A stretch of 42,596 nt of DNA from NCBI GenBank assembly GCA_024398665.1, contig JAKSIS010000016.1, positions 1 to 42,596 on the forward strand. The letters run 5' to 3'. Below the pieces are notes generated by a model that searched no databases, had not been told where the DNA came from, and saw nothing but the letters and a program-made list of their open reading frames with translations. Position 1 is the first letter of the stretch. Each line of letters starts with the position of its first letter. The DNA comes from Bacteroidaceae bacterium (lineage in GTDB: Bacteria > Bacteroidota > Bacteroidia > Bacteroidales > Bacteroidaceae). The translations under genes and the position numbers were made by a program. Of this stretch, positions 9,401-16,814 are shown piece after piece.

Positions 9401-9455
9401 CTTGCAGGAAAAAGAAACGGCCGGAGACTTTCCGGCCGTTTCTTTTTCCTGCAAG
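9401..9455. terminator. Bidirectional terminator, perfect 25-bp stem
   Basis: Two 25-base arms (9401-9425 and 9431-9455) are exact inverted repeats around the five-base loop GACTT. Each arm carries an A-rich or T-rich run next to a GGCCGG core, so both strands show stem plus U-run. It lies between the convergent AraC-type gene and the DUF3237 gene and can terminate both. Confidence 0.88.
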
Positions 9456-9461
9456 CTGCAA

Positions 9462-9980
9462 TCACTTGACCTTCCACACATCAAGAGTGATTCCGCCGCC
9501 TGCACCGAAACCGGGCTGGCACAGGAACAGGCAGTCGTTCATCCAGGCGTACTTGCTGTCCTTGGGGGCCTCGAACTTGGGGGCGCAGCGGAAATACATG
9601 CCGCCCTGTCCCATCTTGATTATACCGGTGTTGCGGACATGAATGCTTACACCGTCATCAGTGCGTATGCAGTAGATTGCCTCAACTTCATTGCGGCCGT
9701 CAACTGCCAGCTGGTAGTCAGCACCGCCGGGAAGGACCTCACCCTTAATGTCCGGACCCTCAAATGTGCCGCCGGTAATGGGAATGACGGTACGTGTGCC
9801 CTTGCCGTTGTCACCGACAGTGAAAGCCTGGCCCAGGCTTACGTTCAGGCGTACCACATATTCCAGTTCAGGAGCCTTGGGTTCCGCGTTCTGCTGCTGC
9901 GGGGCGCCGAATCCGAACTGTGCGTTTGCATTCACTGAAAACATGGCGGCTACTGCTGCCATAAAAAGGATCTTCTTCAT
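9462..9980 (-). CDS. Secreted DUF3237-family protein
   Basis: 172 residues with a signal peptide (MKKILFMAAVAAMFSVNANAQ). The mature part holds the DUF3237 hallmark: IPITGGTFEGPDIKGEVLPG, then GADYQL and YCIRTDDGVSIHVRNTG. Proteins of this family are small beta-barrels of unknown function. The frame stays open far upstream (to 10544) but that extension overlaps the divergent permease and lies upstream of the promoter box, so the start is the ATG at 9980. A short FGFGAPQQQNAEPKAP stretch follows the signal peptide. Monocistronic. Confidence 0.85.
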   Translation of the reverse strand: MKKILFMAAVAAMFSVNANAQFGFGAPQQQNAEPKAPELEYVVRLNVSLGQAFTVGDNGKGTRTVIPITGGTFEGPDIKGEVLPGGADYQLAVDGRNEVEAIYCIRTDDGVSIHVRNTGIIKMGQGGMYFRCAPKFEAPKDSKYAWMNDCLFLCQPGFGAGGGITLDVWKVK

Positions 9981-10011
9981 AGCTGTATATTTTAATTGAT
10001 GTTTCTGAAGG

Positions 10012-10019
10012 CAAAAGTA
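10012..10019 (-). promoter_or_regulatory. -7 box for the DUF3237 gene
   Basis: TACTTTTG on the minus strand, 32 bases before the ATG at 9980. No convincing -33 box. It shares the 88-base divergent spacer with the permease promoter. Confidence 0.6.
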
Positions 10020-10052
10020 AAAAATCCTGTCGGTTTCCATGACATCTTTCAC

Positions 10053-10060
10053 TAACTTTG
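10053..10060 (+). promoter_or_regulatory. -7 box immediately before the FecCD-type permease
   Basis: TAACTTTG ends nine bases before the ATG at 10069. If transcription starts about five bases after the box, as usual in Bacteroidetes, the leader is only about four bases. The alternative start at 10039 lies upstream of the box and is therefore disfavoured. Confidence 0.5.
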
Positions 10061-10068
10061 TAATCGGT

Positions 10069-11082
10069 ATGAAGTCGAAAAACCTATGCATTCTGCTGTC
10101 AGCGGCAATCCTGCTGCTGTTCATGTGCTGCCTGTGCCTTGGCACGGTGAGCATTCCCACCGGCAGTGTATTCAGGTCGCTTTTTGCCGGCGGATGCGGC
10201 AACGGAAGCTGGGATTTCATAATAAGGCAGTCACGCCTGCCGTCAGCCATAACCGCCATGCTGGCGGGATCGGCCCTGGCGGCGTCAGGTCTCATGCTGC
10301 AGACTGCATTCCGCAATCCTCTGGCCGGCCCTGACATACTGGGCATAAACGGCGGCGCCGGACTTGGAGTGGCGCTGGTCATGATGGCGTTCGGTGGCAA
10401 TCTGACTGTAGGCAGCATGACTCTGGGGGCATCGGTCTCAGTCATTGCGGGCGCATTTGCCGGTGCTCTGGCCGTGACCGGACTTATACTGCTGCTGTCA
10501 TCCAGACTGCGCAACCCGGTCATGCTGCTCATTGCGGGCATCATGGTCAGTTATCTGACATCGGCTGCAATTTCACTGCTCAATTTTTTTTCGACGGCCG
10601 AGGGCGTCCATTCATACACCATGTGGGGCATGGGCAATTTCGGCGGGGTGACACTGAGCCGCCTGCCGGTGCTGTGCATGTTCACAGCAGCGGGTCTGGT
10701 CATTGCGGTGCTGCTCATAAAGCCCCTGAACGCACTGCTGCTGGGTGACATGTACGCACAGAACCTTGGCGTGAACCTGAAACGCACGCGCAACTGGCTG
10801 CTTCTGTCAACCAGCCTGCTTGTGGCCATCACCACTGCGTTCTGCGGTCCCGTATCCTTTATCGGACTTGCCGTGCCGCATATTGCCCGCCTGCTTCTGA
10901 AGTCAGGCAACCACCGCAGTCTCATGCCCGTTACCATTCTTTGCGGGGCGGCCATAGCCCTGGCATGCAATCTGCTCAGCTCACTGCCGGGTGACCGCGG
11001 GCTTATACCGCTGAACGCTATCACGCCCGTCATAGGGGCTCCCGTAATACTTTATGTCCTACTCAAACAACGTCACAACTAG
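10069..11082 (+). CDS. FecCD-family (BtuC-like) ABC transporter permease
   Basis: 337 residues, about ten membrane helices. The diagnostic FecCD segment is present: AGSALAASGLMLQTAFRNPLAGPDILGINGGAGLG (residues about 65-100), and the later GPVSFIGLAVPHIARLL signature is also there. The family imports iron-siderophore, haem or cobalamin complexes as a homodimer with an ATPase and a binding protein. Neither partner is encoded nearby; instead the next gene, one base away (TAG-C-ATG), is an exported esterase. The substrate is therefore unclear. The start is set by the promoter box and by the hydrophobic N-terminus. Confidence 0.92.
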   Translation: MKSKNLCILLSAAILLLFMCCLCLGTVSIPTGSVFRSLFAGGCGNGSWDFIIRQSRLPSAITAMLAGSALAASGLMLQTAFRNPLAGPDILGINGGAGLGVALVMMAFGGNLTVGSMTLGASVSVIAGAFAGALAVTGLILLLSSRLRNPVMLLIAGIMVSYLTSAAISLLNFFSTAEGVHSYTMWGMGNFGGVTLSRLPVLCMFTAAGLVIAVLLIKPLNALLLGDMYAQNLGVNLKRTRNWLLLSTSLLVAITTAFCGPVSFIGLAVPHIARLLLKSGNHRSLMPVTILCGAAIALACNLLSSLPGDRGLIPLNAITPVIGAPVILYVLLKQRHN

Positions 11083-11083
11083 C

Positions 11084-12250
11084 ATGAAAAGACTGTTATC
11101 AGCTGTCCTTATGACAGCCGCATGCTGCATTTCAGCAGCCCAGGGATTCCAGCGCGAACAGTTCCCGGAAGGGTCCTATTCACCGGTCACGAACATCAAC
11201 CGCGGTTCATACCCGCGTGTTCTGCAGGACGGAAGCGTAATGTTCCGCGTCAGTGCGCCGCGCGCGCAGCAGGTCCAGATTGACCTGGGCGGCAGGAAAT
11301 ATGACATGGAGAAGGGAGACAACGGATCCTGGAGCGTGACTACCGCAGCGCAGGTGCCAGGTTTCCATTATTACAGCCTGATTGTTGACGGCGTTTCAAC
11401 AGCTGACCCCGCCAGCCGCACGTTCTACGGCTGCAGCCGCTGGTCCAGCGCCATTGAGATTCCGGAAAAGGGCATGGACGACTTCGAGACTCAGGACGTT
11501 CCGCACGGTCAGGTGCGCATGGTGGAATATTTCTCAAAGGTTGAAAACGGCTGGCGTCCGCTCATGGTATACACTCCGGCCGGATATGATGAGGGCAAGG
11601 CCGATTATCCCGTAGTGTACATTCAGCACGGCGGAGGCGAAGACCACCGCGGCTGGATTGAGCAGGGCCGCACCGCACAGATTATGGACAACCTGATAGC
11701 TCAGGGCAAGGCCGTTCCCATGATTGTTGTATGTACGAACAGCAACGTGCAGGCTGCCGGCGGCGCACGCGGCGGCGGGGGATACAGCTGGCAGGGCATG
11801 CAGACATTCCGCAGCGAGATGGTGGACAACGTGATTCCTTTCGTTGAAAAGACATACAGGGTGAAGAAGGACCGCAGGTACCGCGCCATGTGCGGCCTGT
11901 CAATGGGCGGCGGCCAGTCGTTCTACATAGGCCTGCGTGACCCCGAAGTCTTTGCTAGTGTGGGCGTGTTCTCGACAGGCATGTTCGGCGGCATTTCCGG
12001 CGCATCGGACTTTGATTTGGAAAAGGAAGTCCCCGGCATGATTTCAGACACGAAGAACTTCAACAGGCAGTTCGACGTGTTCTTCCTGAGCTGCGGCGAA
12101 CAGGACCCGCGCATTGAGTACACCCGCACCATTGTGGGCAAGATGCGTGACGCCGGCGTTGAAGTCAGGTTCAACTCCTACCCCGGCGACCACGAGTGGC
12201 AGGTATGGCGCAAGTCCCTGCACGAATTCGCGCAGTATCTGTTCAAGTGA
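11084..12250 (+). CDS. Exported CE1/PF00756-type esterase
   Basis: 388 residues with a signal peptide (MKRLLSAVLMTAACCISAAQ). Residues about 50-130 form an early-set (Ig-like) domain (VMFRVSAPRAQQVQIDLGG ... PGFHYYSLIVDG), followed by the alpha/beta-hydrolase: VVYIQHGGGEDHRGW, nucleophile Ser273 in GLSMGGGQS, Asp in SCGEQDPRIE and His in GDHEWQVWR. Known relatives are feruloyl and acetylxylan esterases and, more distantly, enterochelin esterases. It is homologous to the esterase at 32341 but has only a short Gly-rich loop (AAGGARGGGG) where that one has a long insert. The pairing with a FecCD permease allows a siderophore-ester role as well as a xylan one (inference). Confidence 0.87.
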   Translation: MKRLLSAVLMTAACCISAAQGFQREQFPEGSYSPVTNINRGSYPRVLQDGSVMFRVSAPRAQQVQIDLGGRKYDMEKGDNGSWSVTTAAQVPGFHYYSLIVDGVSTADPASRTFYGCSRWSSAIEIPEKGMDDFETQDVPHGQVRMVEYFSKVENGWRPLMVYTPAGYDEGKADYPVVYIQHGGGEDHRGWIEQGRTAQIMDNLIAQGKAVPMIVVCTNSNVQAAGGARGGGGYSWQGMQTFRSEMVDNVIPFVEKTYRVKKDRRYRAMCGLSMGGGQSFYIGLRDPEVFASVGVFSTGMFGGISGASDFDLEKEVPGMISDTKNFNRQFDVFFLSCGEQDPRIEYTRTIVGKMRDAGVEVRFNSYPGDHEWQVWRKSLHEFAQYLFK

Positions 12251-12266
12251 GCAGGAGCGGCTTTTC

Positions 12267-12406
12267 GCCAAAGTGTCCCGCAACAGTATCGGCAAGAGTA
12301 CCTTTTGAACCGGTTCACTGTGGGACATGCGTTCATTTTGAGGGTATGTAACGCAAAATACGTACGCACCTGCGTTATGGAGACGGTGCGTGCGGGACAC
12401 GTTGGC
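12267..12406. repeat. 140-bp inverted-repeat element, left copy
   Basis: The element starts GCCAAAGTGTCCCGC and ends GCGGGACACGTTGGC, so its ends are terminal inverted repeats (14 of 15 pairs). It is about 81% identical over all 140 bases to the reverse complement of 13476-13615 (113 of 140 by hand alignment, no gaps). Near the right end a hairpin ACGCACC/GGTGCGT encloses a 14-base loop. It sits 16 bases after the esterase stop and 12 bases after the stop of the convergent exporter gene. It has no coding capacity and looks MITE-like or REP-like. Confidence 0.85.
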
Positions 12407-12418
12407 AAGTGCGGAATT

Positions 12419-13453
12419 TCAGCAGAACAGTAAAGTAACGTATCCGACCAGAAGTGCTACTGCTACATTGACCAGTTTGGCTTTAAGGAAACTGCTGCGG
12501 CTTTCGGCCAGCAACGGCAGTGAGGCATGCCCGTCCTGACTGATACAGCTTGCCAGAAGAACAGGCAACGGTACCACACCTGCTGCATACAGGGATACAA
12601 AGACAAGATGAGGTCCTGATTCAGGAATGATGCCCACAACTGCAGCCAACAATATCATGAGCACAACATTGTCACTTATCCAAAGTGATATGTCAAATTT
12701 TGCCATAAGCAGACCAAGTACCAGCAGTGTTCCAAAAGCCCAGAGGAAAATGCTTGGCAGGTGGTGGCAGACAATATGTTCCCACAGGTGCTCTTCAATG
12801 AAATGGTCCTTTGCAAACAGCAGGACGGCAAGAACAATCAGACTGAAGGAAGCGAACATCCAGTACATCCACTCTTCGGACAGCAGGTTGAATCCTCCGC
12901 CTGATGTATCTTCCGGCTCTTCCAGGATTCCACTTACAAGTGCACTTATAAAAATCAGTACGCCGCAGAACATGAGCAGACGTTTCCATCCGAAATGACG
13001 TTTTTCGTGGTGCTCATGCTGACAGGGCTGATCTTCCTCATGAACATGCATGGAATGGCATCCGTCATAACGGTGTTGGAACAGGTCGACCAGAAGCCCT
13101 GTGGCTATGGCAACGCCAAACAGAATCAGGAAAATCCATGCCGACTTGTCGGGAAACATTGCCAACATGACAAACGCTTCATCACCCGATGACGCAATCA
13201 TCATGCTGATCAGTGCACCGAAACTGATAAGTCCGTGATTATACAGTGAGACCGATGCAAAACCGCCCATGCATCCTGGAATGGAGCCAAGCAATGCTGA
13301 CAGCAGCACCTGCCCTAAGCGGTGGTTGCGCAATCCCTGGAAGACATGTCCCTGAGACCGGACATTGAAAACCTCAATGAGCATCATCATGGTTGTGACC
13401 AGCCCAGTGATTAGGATTGCAGTGCGCAGTGAGTCAATCAGAATCTGAAGCAT
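12419..13453 (-). CDS. Predicted 10-TM heavy-metal (manganese-type) exporter
   Basis: 344 residues, about ten hydrophobic helices in two halves. A His-rich cytoplasmic loop (MHVHEEDQPCQHEHHEKRHF, residues about 133-152) joins them. Paired motifs SIPGCMGGFASVSLYNHGLISFGALISMMIASSGDEAF in the first half and GIIPESGPHLVFVSLYAAGVVPLPVLLASCISQDGHA in the second fit the ArsP_2 / putative manganese transporter family. The start is the ATG at 13453, six bases after a TACCTTTG box. Three 60-base lines counted by hand average 46% G+C, against 68% for one line in the neighbouring operon. The whole gene is framed by two inverted 140-base repeats. Confidence 0.82.
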   Translation of the reverse strand: MLQILIDSLRTAILITGLVTTMMMLIEVFNVRSQGHVFQGLRNHRLGQVLLSALLGSIPGCMGGFASVSLYNHGLISFGALISMMIASSGDEAFVMLAMFPDKSAWIFLILFGVAIATGLLVDLFQHRYDGCHSMHVHEEDQPCQHEHHEKRHFGWKRLLMFCGVLIFISALVSGILEEPEDTSGGGFNLLSEEWMYWMFASFSLIVLAVLLFAKDHFIEEHLWEHIVCHHLPSIFLWAFGTLLVLGLLMAKFDISLWISDNVVLMILLAAVVGIIPESGPHLVFVSLYAAGVVPLPVLLASCISQDGHASLPLLAESRSSFLKAKLVNVAVALLVGYVTLLFC

Positions 13454-13458
13454 GTCCG

Positions 13459-13466
13459 CAAAGGTA
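13459..13466 (-). promoter_or_regulatory. -7 box six bases before the metal exporter ATG
   Basis: TACCTTTG on the minus strand; its last base is six bases upstream of the ATG at 13453, predicting a leaderless or nearly leaderless mRNA. It lies just inside (gene-proximal to) the right 140-base element, so the upstream promoter half would fall in the element. Confidence 0.5.
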
Positions 13467-13475
13467 ATGATTTTT

Positions 13476-13615
13476 GCCAACGTGTCCCGCAAGCACCATC
13501 CCCATAACGCAGGTGCTTACGTATTTTGCGTTACACACCCTCAAAATAAGGGTATGTCCCGCAACGGAGCGGTTAAGATGGTACTCCCGCGGGCTTTAAT
13601 GCGGGACACGTTGGC
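13476..13615. repeat. 140-bp inverted-repeat element, right copy
   Basis: Ends are GCCAACGTGTCCCGCA and TGCGGGACACGTTGGC, a perfect 16-bp terminal inverted repeat. The element is the same length as the left copy and lies in the opposite orientation. Its gene-proximal hairpin reads AAGCACC/GGTGCTT on the minus strand where the left copy has ACGCACC/GGTGCGT. It starts 22 bases upstream of the exporter ATG and ends 9 bases short of the stop of the reactivation-domain gene, so it may also terminate the threonine operon. Confidence 0.85.
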
Positions 13616-13624
13616 TAAACAAAA

Positions 13625-14296
13625 TCATTTCCTGCGTTTGTAGCACATCTTCATGTCGCAGATTCCGCATGTATAGGGAAGGTAGCGGACATCGGGGCCC
13701 ACACCTATCACGCCGCTGACTGACTTGACGGGCAGCATGAGGCAGGAATCGGTAAGTTCAATGCCGCAGGGGTTCTTCTCCTCAAAAAGGCTGAACAGCC
13801 CGGGCTGCTGGGATACCGGCCAGCCGCAGTAACCGGGGCTGAAACGGTTTGTGCGGTGCAGGCCGTCAGCGTCAAGCTGCTCCTGCAGCACCTTTTCCAT
13901 ATAGTCAGCCGCAGACTCTACAATCTGGCTTCCTATGCAGTCCATGACGTACGTCTCATACACTCCGTCACGGCGCTTCACGGCATCGGCCCACTGGAAA
14001 TAGCCGGCCCCCACAGTCGCAACGAATACGATGAAACGCTGCGAACCGCGCAGCTGGCGGCATATTATACGGCCGGCACCAAAAGTGACACCGCCCAGGG
14101 TGAGAGTATCTTCAGCAAGCTGCCCTTCAACTTCAATGTACTTGAACTCCGGACGCAGGAAAAGTGCGGCCTCCTCAAGCAGATGTTCAGTGGTGCTCAT
14201 GGTCGCAGCATCGGGCCGGGACGTCTTGAAGCCCATGGCCGAATAGATTTCAGCCACAGGAATGTCAAGCAAGTTCAAGTCCAGCTGCCGCCACAT
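13625..14296 (-). CDS. Stand-alone methionine synthase reactivation-domain protein
   Basis: 223 residues. The motif RFSPGYCGWPVSQQPGLFSLF corresponds to the RxSPGY-x-x-WP segment of the C-terminal activation domain of cobalamin-dependent methionine synthase (MetH), where S-adenosylmethionine binds for reductive reactivation. The final residues (YTCGICDMKMCYKRRK) are Cys-rich. It is a free protein of domain size, not fused to a MetH core. The start is the ATG at 14296, one base after the thrC stop, with AGGAG ten bases upstream; a TTG at 14314 is in frame but overlaps thrC. Last gene of the threonine operon. Confidence 0.85.
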   Translation of the reverse strand: MWRQLDLNLLDIPVAEIYSAMGFKTSRPDAATMSTTEHLLEEAALFLRPEFKYIEVEGQLAEDTLTLGGVTFGAGRIICRQLRGSQRFIVFVATVGAGYFQWADAVKRRDGVYETYVMDCIGSQIVESAADYMEKVLQEQLDADGLHRTNRFSPGYCGWPVSQQPGLFSLFEEKNPCGIELTDSCLMLPVKSVSGVIGVGPDVRYLPYTCGICDMKMCYKRRK

Positions 14297-14297
14297 G

Positions 14298-15602
14298 TCA
14301 ACGGCTCTCCTCAAAAAGGAAGTTGCGGAAATCAGCGTAGTCCTTTGACAGTCCGATGCTCTGCTTGGTGCCTTTCATGAAGGCCTGCAGACGTGCGGGA
14401 ATCCCAACGTCACCGCCGGTGATGGAATCGACCTTCTCCTTGAACTTGGCGGGATGGGCGGTCTCAAGGAACACGCCGCACTGGCCCGGTTCAAGCTGTT
14501 CCCTCAGGGCGCGGTAGCCGCATGCTCCGTGCGGGTCAAGCAGATACCCGGTACGGGCGTAGCACTCCTTCAGCGTTTCAGCAATCTGGCTGTCGCTGTA
14601 TGTCGCGCCGCCTATATGGCCGGCAATGTCAGCATGGCTGCCGCCGTACAGGGCCAGCACGCGTGCAAAGTTGCTGGGATCGCCCACGTCCATGGCGTTG
14701 GCAAGGGTCTGGACTGACGGTCGGGGACTGTAAACGCCGGTCTGCAGATATTTGTAGAATATGTCATTGGCGTTGTTGGCGGCAATGAAACGTTTCACGG
14801 GCAGGCCCATCTTCCAGCCGAACAGTCCGGCCGTGATGTTGCCGAAATTACCGCTGGGAACGCAGATCACAAGATCATCGGCCTTGTCAATACGTTTCAT
14901 CTGGGCGTATGCGTTGAAATAGTAGAATGCCTGCGGCAGGAAACGGGCCACGTTGATTGAATTGGCCGATGTCAGTTTCATGCGGCCGTTCAGTTCAGCG
15001 TCCATGAAGGCGTTCTTGACCAGAGCCTGGCAGTCATCGAACACGCCGTCAATTTCAAGGGCGGTGATGTTCTGTCCCAGTGTGGTGAACTGGCATTCCT
15101 GGATGGGGCTTACCTTGCCTTTGGGATAGAGCACGTACACGTGCACGCCTGGAACGCCCAGGAACCCGTTGGCAACGGCGCTGCCGGTATCACCCGATGT
15201 GGCTACCAGCACATTGACCAGCTGCTTCTCATTCCTGTTGAAATACCCCAGCAGACGGGCCATGAAGCGTGCGCCCACGTCCTTGAAGGCCAGTGTGGGA
15301 CCATGGAACAGTTCCAGTGAGTATATATTCTCATCGACCTTGACGCATGGCGTCTCAAAAGCCAGGGTGTCATATACTATCTTCTTCAGGTCTTCCGCGG
15401 GAATATCCTCACCGAAAAAGGCATCGGCCACGCGGTAGGACATTTCCTGAAATGTCATGCTGTCTATGTTTTCAAAGAAGTCCCTGTCAAGACTCTTCAG
15501 TGTTTCAGGCATGTACAGACCGCGGTCAGGAGCCAGTCCCTTCACGACGGCCTCGCTTAGCGTCACATCAGGCGCCTTGTGGTTCGTGCTGTAGTATTTC
15601 AT
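14298..15602 (-). CDS. thrC: Threonine synthase
   Basis: 434 residues. It opens with MKYYSTNHKAPDVTLSEAVVKGLAPDRGLYMPE, the usual N-terminus of the long ThrC class, and carries the PLP-lysine motif HGPTLAFKDVGARF (residues about 105-120) and the phosphate-binding SGNFGNITAGL. It converts O-phosphohomoserine to threonine in the cytoplasm. Its ATG overlaps the stop of the upstream apgM-like gene by four bases (ATGA), consistent with tight translational coupling in the thrA-apgM-thrC operon. Confidence 0.96.
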   Translation of the reverse strand: MKYYSTNHKAPDVTLSEAVVKGLAPDRGLYMPETLKSLDRDFFENIDSMTFQEMSYRVADAFFGEDIPAEDLKKIVYDTLAFETPCVKVDENIYSLELFHGPTLAFKDVGARFMARLLGYFNRNEKQLVNVLVATSGDTGSAVANGFLGVPGVHVYVLYPKGKVSPIQECQFTTLGQNITALEIDGVFDDCQALVKNAFMDAELNGRMKLTSANSINVARFLPQAFYYFNAYAQMKRIDKADDLVICVPSGNFGNITAGLFGWKMGLPVKRFIAANNANDIFYKYLQTGVYSPRPSVQTLANAMDVGDPSNFARVLALYGGSHADIAGHIGGATYSDSQIAETLKECYARTGYLLDPHGACGYRALREQLEPGQCGVFLETAHPAKFKEKVDSITGGDVGIPARLQAFMKGTKQSIGLSKDYADFRNFLFEESR

Positions 15603-16813
15603 TTGAGAGAAAGGAAAATGTTCGTGAATTCTGTGCCTTCAATGAAGCCGTAAGCGCCTTCCCTGCATGACTCCTCATCAAAGGTCTGAACGCTGTCGGC
15701 ATCAAGTCCGGGTGCATATATGAGGAACGGAATGGGGTCCGATGTGTGCGTGCGGTGTGCGCATGGCGTGGGATGGTCAGGCAGCACTGCTATTGCAACG
15801 GGTTCGTCCCATTTCGAAACCTCTTCAAATATGGGGCCGATGAGACGGCTGTCCAGATCCTCGACCGTACGGTTCTTCAGCATGATGTTGCCCTCATGTC
15901 CGGCCTCGTCGGGGGCCTCGACATGCACGTACACGAAATCATCGGTCTTGAGGGCCTCAATGGCTGCCTTGGCCTTGTTTTCGTAGTTCGTGTCAAACAG
16001 TCCGGTAGCACCTTCAACGTCAATCACCCGCATGCCGGCGTAATGCCCTATTCCCTTTATAAGGTCAACGGCCGATATCACCGAACTGCGCCTGACCCAC
16101 GGGTAACGGGCCGATATTGGACTGATTGCGGGACGGTATCCCGGTGACCAGGGCCATATGCTGTTGGCCGGATCCTTGCCTTCTGCAACGCGCTTCAGGT
16201 TGACCGGATGAGCGGCAAGCACCTTCTGCGAACGGATGATAAGGTCATTCAGAAGGTCAGCGGTAGGCTGTGCCTCAGGGACCAGAGCCTTGACCATGAG
16301 CGGAGTGAACTCCTGCCCCGGCACGTCATGCGGCGGGGTGCACAGCAGTTCCTTGCGGCCGCCGTCAATGACCAGCAGGTGACGGTACTGTATGCCGGTA
16401 TGGAAATGGACAGTATCGCTGCCCAGCTCCCTTTCCAGCGCGTCAACCAGCTGTGAAGCCTCAGGGGTCGATATGTGTCCGGCCGAATGGTTCTTTATCC
16501 TGCCGTCCTGAACGCAGATTATGTTGCAGCGCATGCCCATCTGCCCGGGCTTTATGTCAACGCCGATGTTGGCGGCCTCAAGCACGCCGCGGCCTTCAAA
16601 GGCGCACCTCACATCGTACCCCATGACAGTCATGTTGGCAACTTCGCTGCCCGGAACAAATCCGTCAGGCACCGTTTTGAGCATGCCCGTACGCCCCTTG
16701 CGGGCAAGCATGTCCATGTATGGCTTGCGGGCGTTCTGAAGTATGGTCTTTCCGCCGAATTCACTGACCGGCCAATCAGCCATCCCGTCGCCCAGAATAA
16801 TCAGATATTTCAT
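15599..16813 (-). CDS. apgM: ApgM-type phosphoglycerate mutase homologue, probable homoserine kinase
   Basis: 404 residues of the alkaline-phosphatase superfamily. Metal-site motifs visible are ILGDGMADWP at the N-terminus, GSEVANMTVMGYDV (Ser nucleophile region) and VLPDHPTPCAHRTHTSDPIPF near the C-terminus. By family it is an archaeal-type cofactor-independent phosphoglycerate mutase. Its place between thrA and thrC, where ThrB would be expected, fits the proposal that this branch supplies homoserine kinase activity in Bacteroidetes (inference from context). Start at the ATG 16813, one base after the thrA stop (TGA-C-ATG). Confidence 0.9.
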   Translation of the reverse strand: MKYLIILGDGMADWPVSEFGGKTILQNARKPYMDMLARKGRTGMLKTVPDGFVPGSEVANMTVMGYDVRCAFEGRGVLEAANIGVDIKPGQMGMRCNIICVQDGRIKNHSAGHISTPEASQLVDALERELGSDTVHFHTGIQYRHLLVIDGGRKELLCTPPHDVPGQEFTPLMVKALVPEAQPTADLLNDLIIRSQKVLAAHPVNLKRVAEGKDPANSIWPWSPGYRPAISPISARYPWVRRSSVISAVDLIKGIGHYAGMRVIDVEGATGLFDTNYENKAKAAIEALKTDDFVYVHVEAPDEAGHEGNIMLKNRTVEDLDSRLIGPIFEEVSKWDEPVAIAVLPDHPTPCAHRTHTSDPIPFLIYAPGLDADSVQTFDEESCREGAYGFIEGTEFTNIFLSLK

Positions 16814-16814
16814 G

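Noticed and set aside
9981-10544. N-terminal extension of the DUF3237 protein
   Set aside because: It runs antisense through the FecCD-type gene, and the signal peptide starts at 9980.
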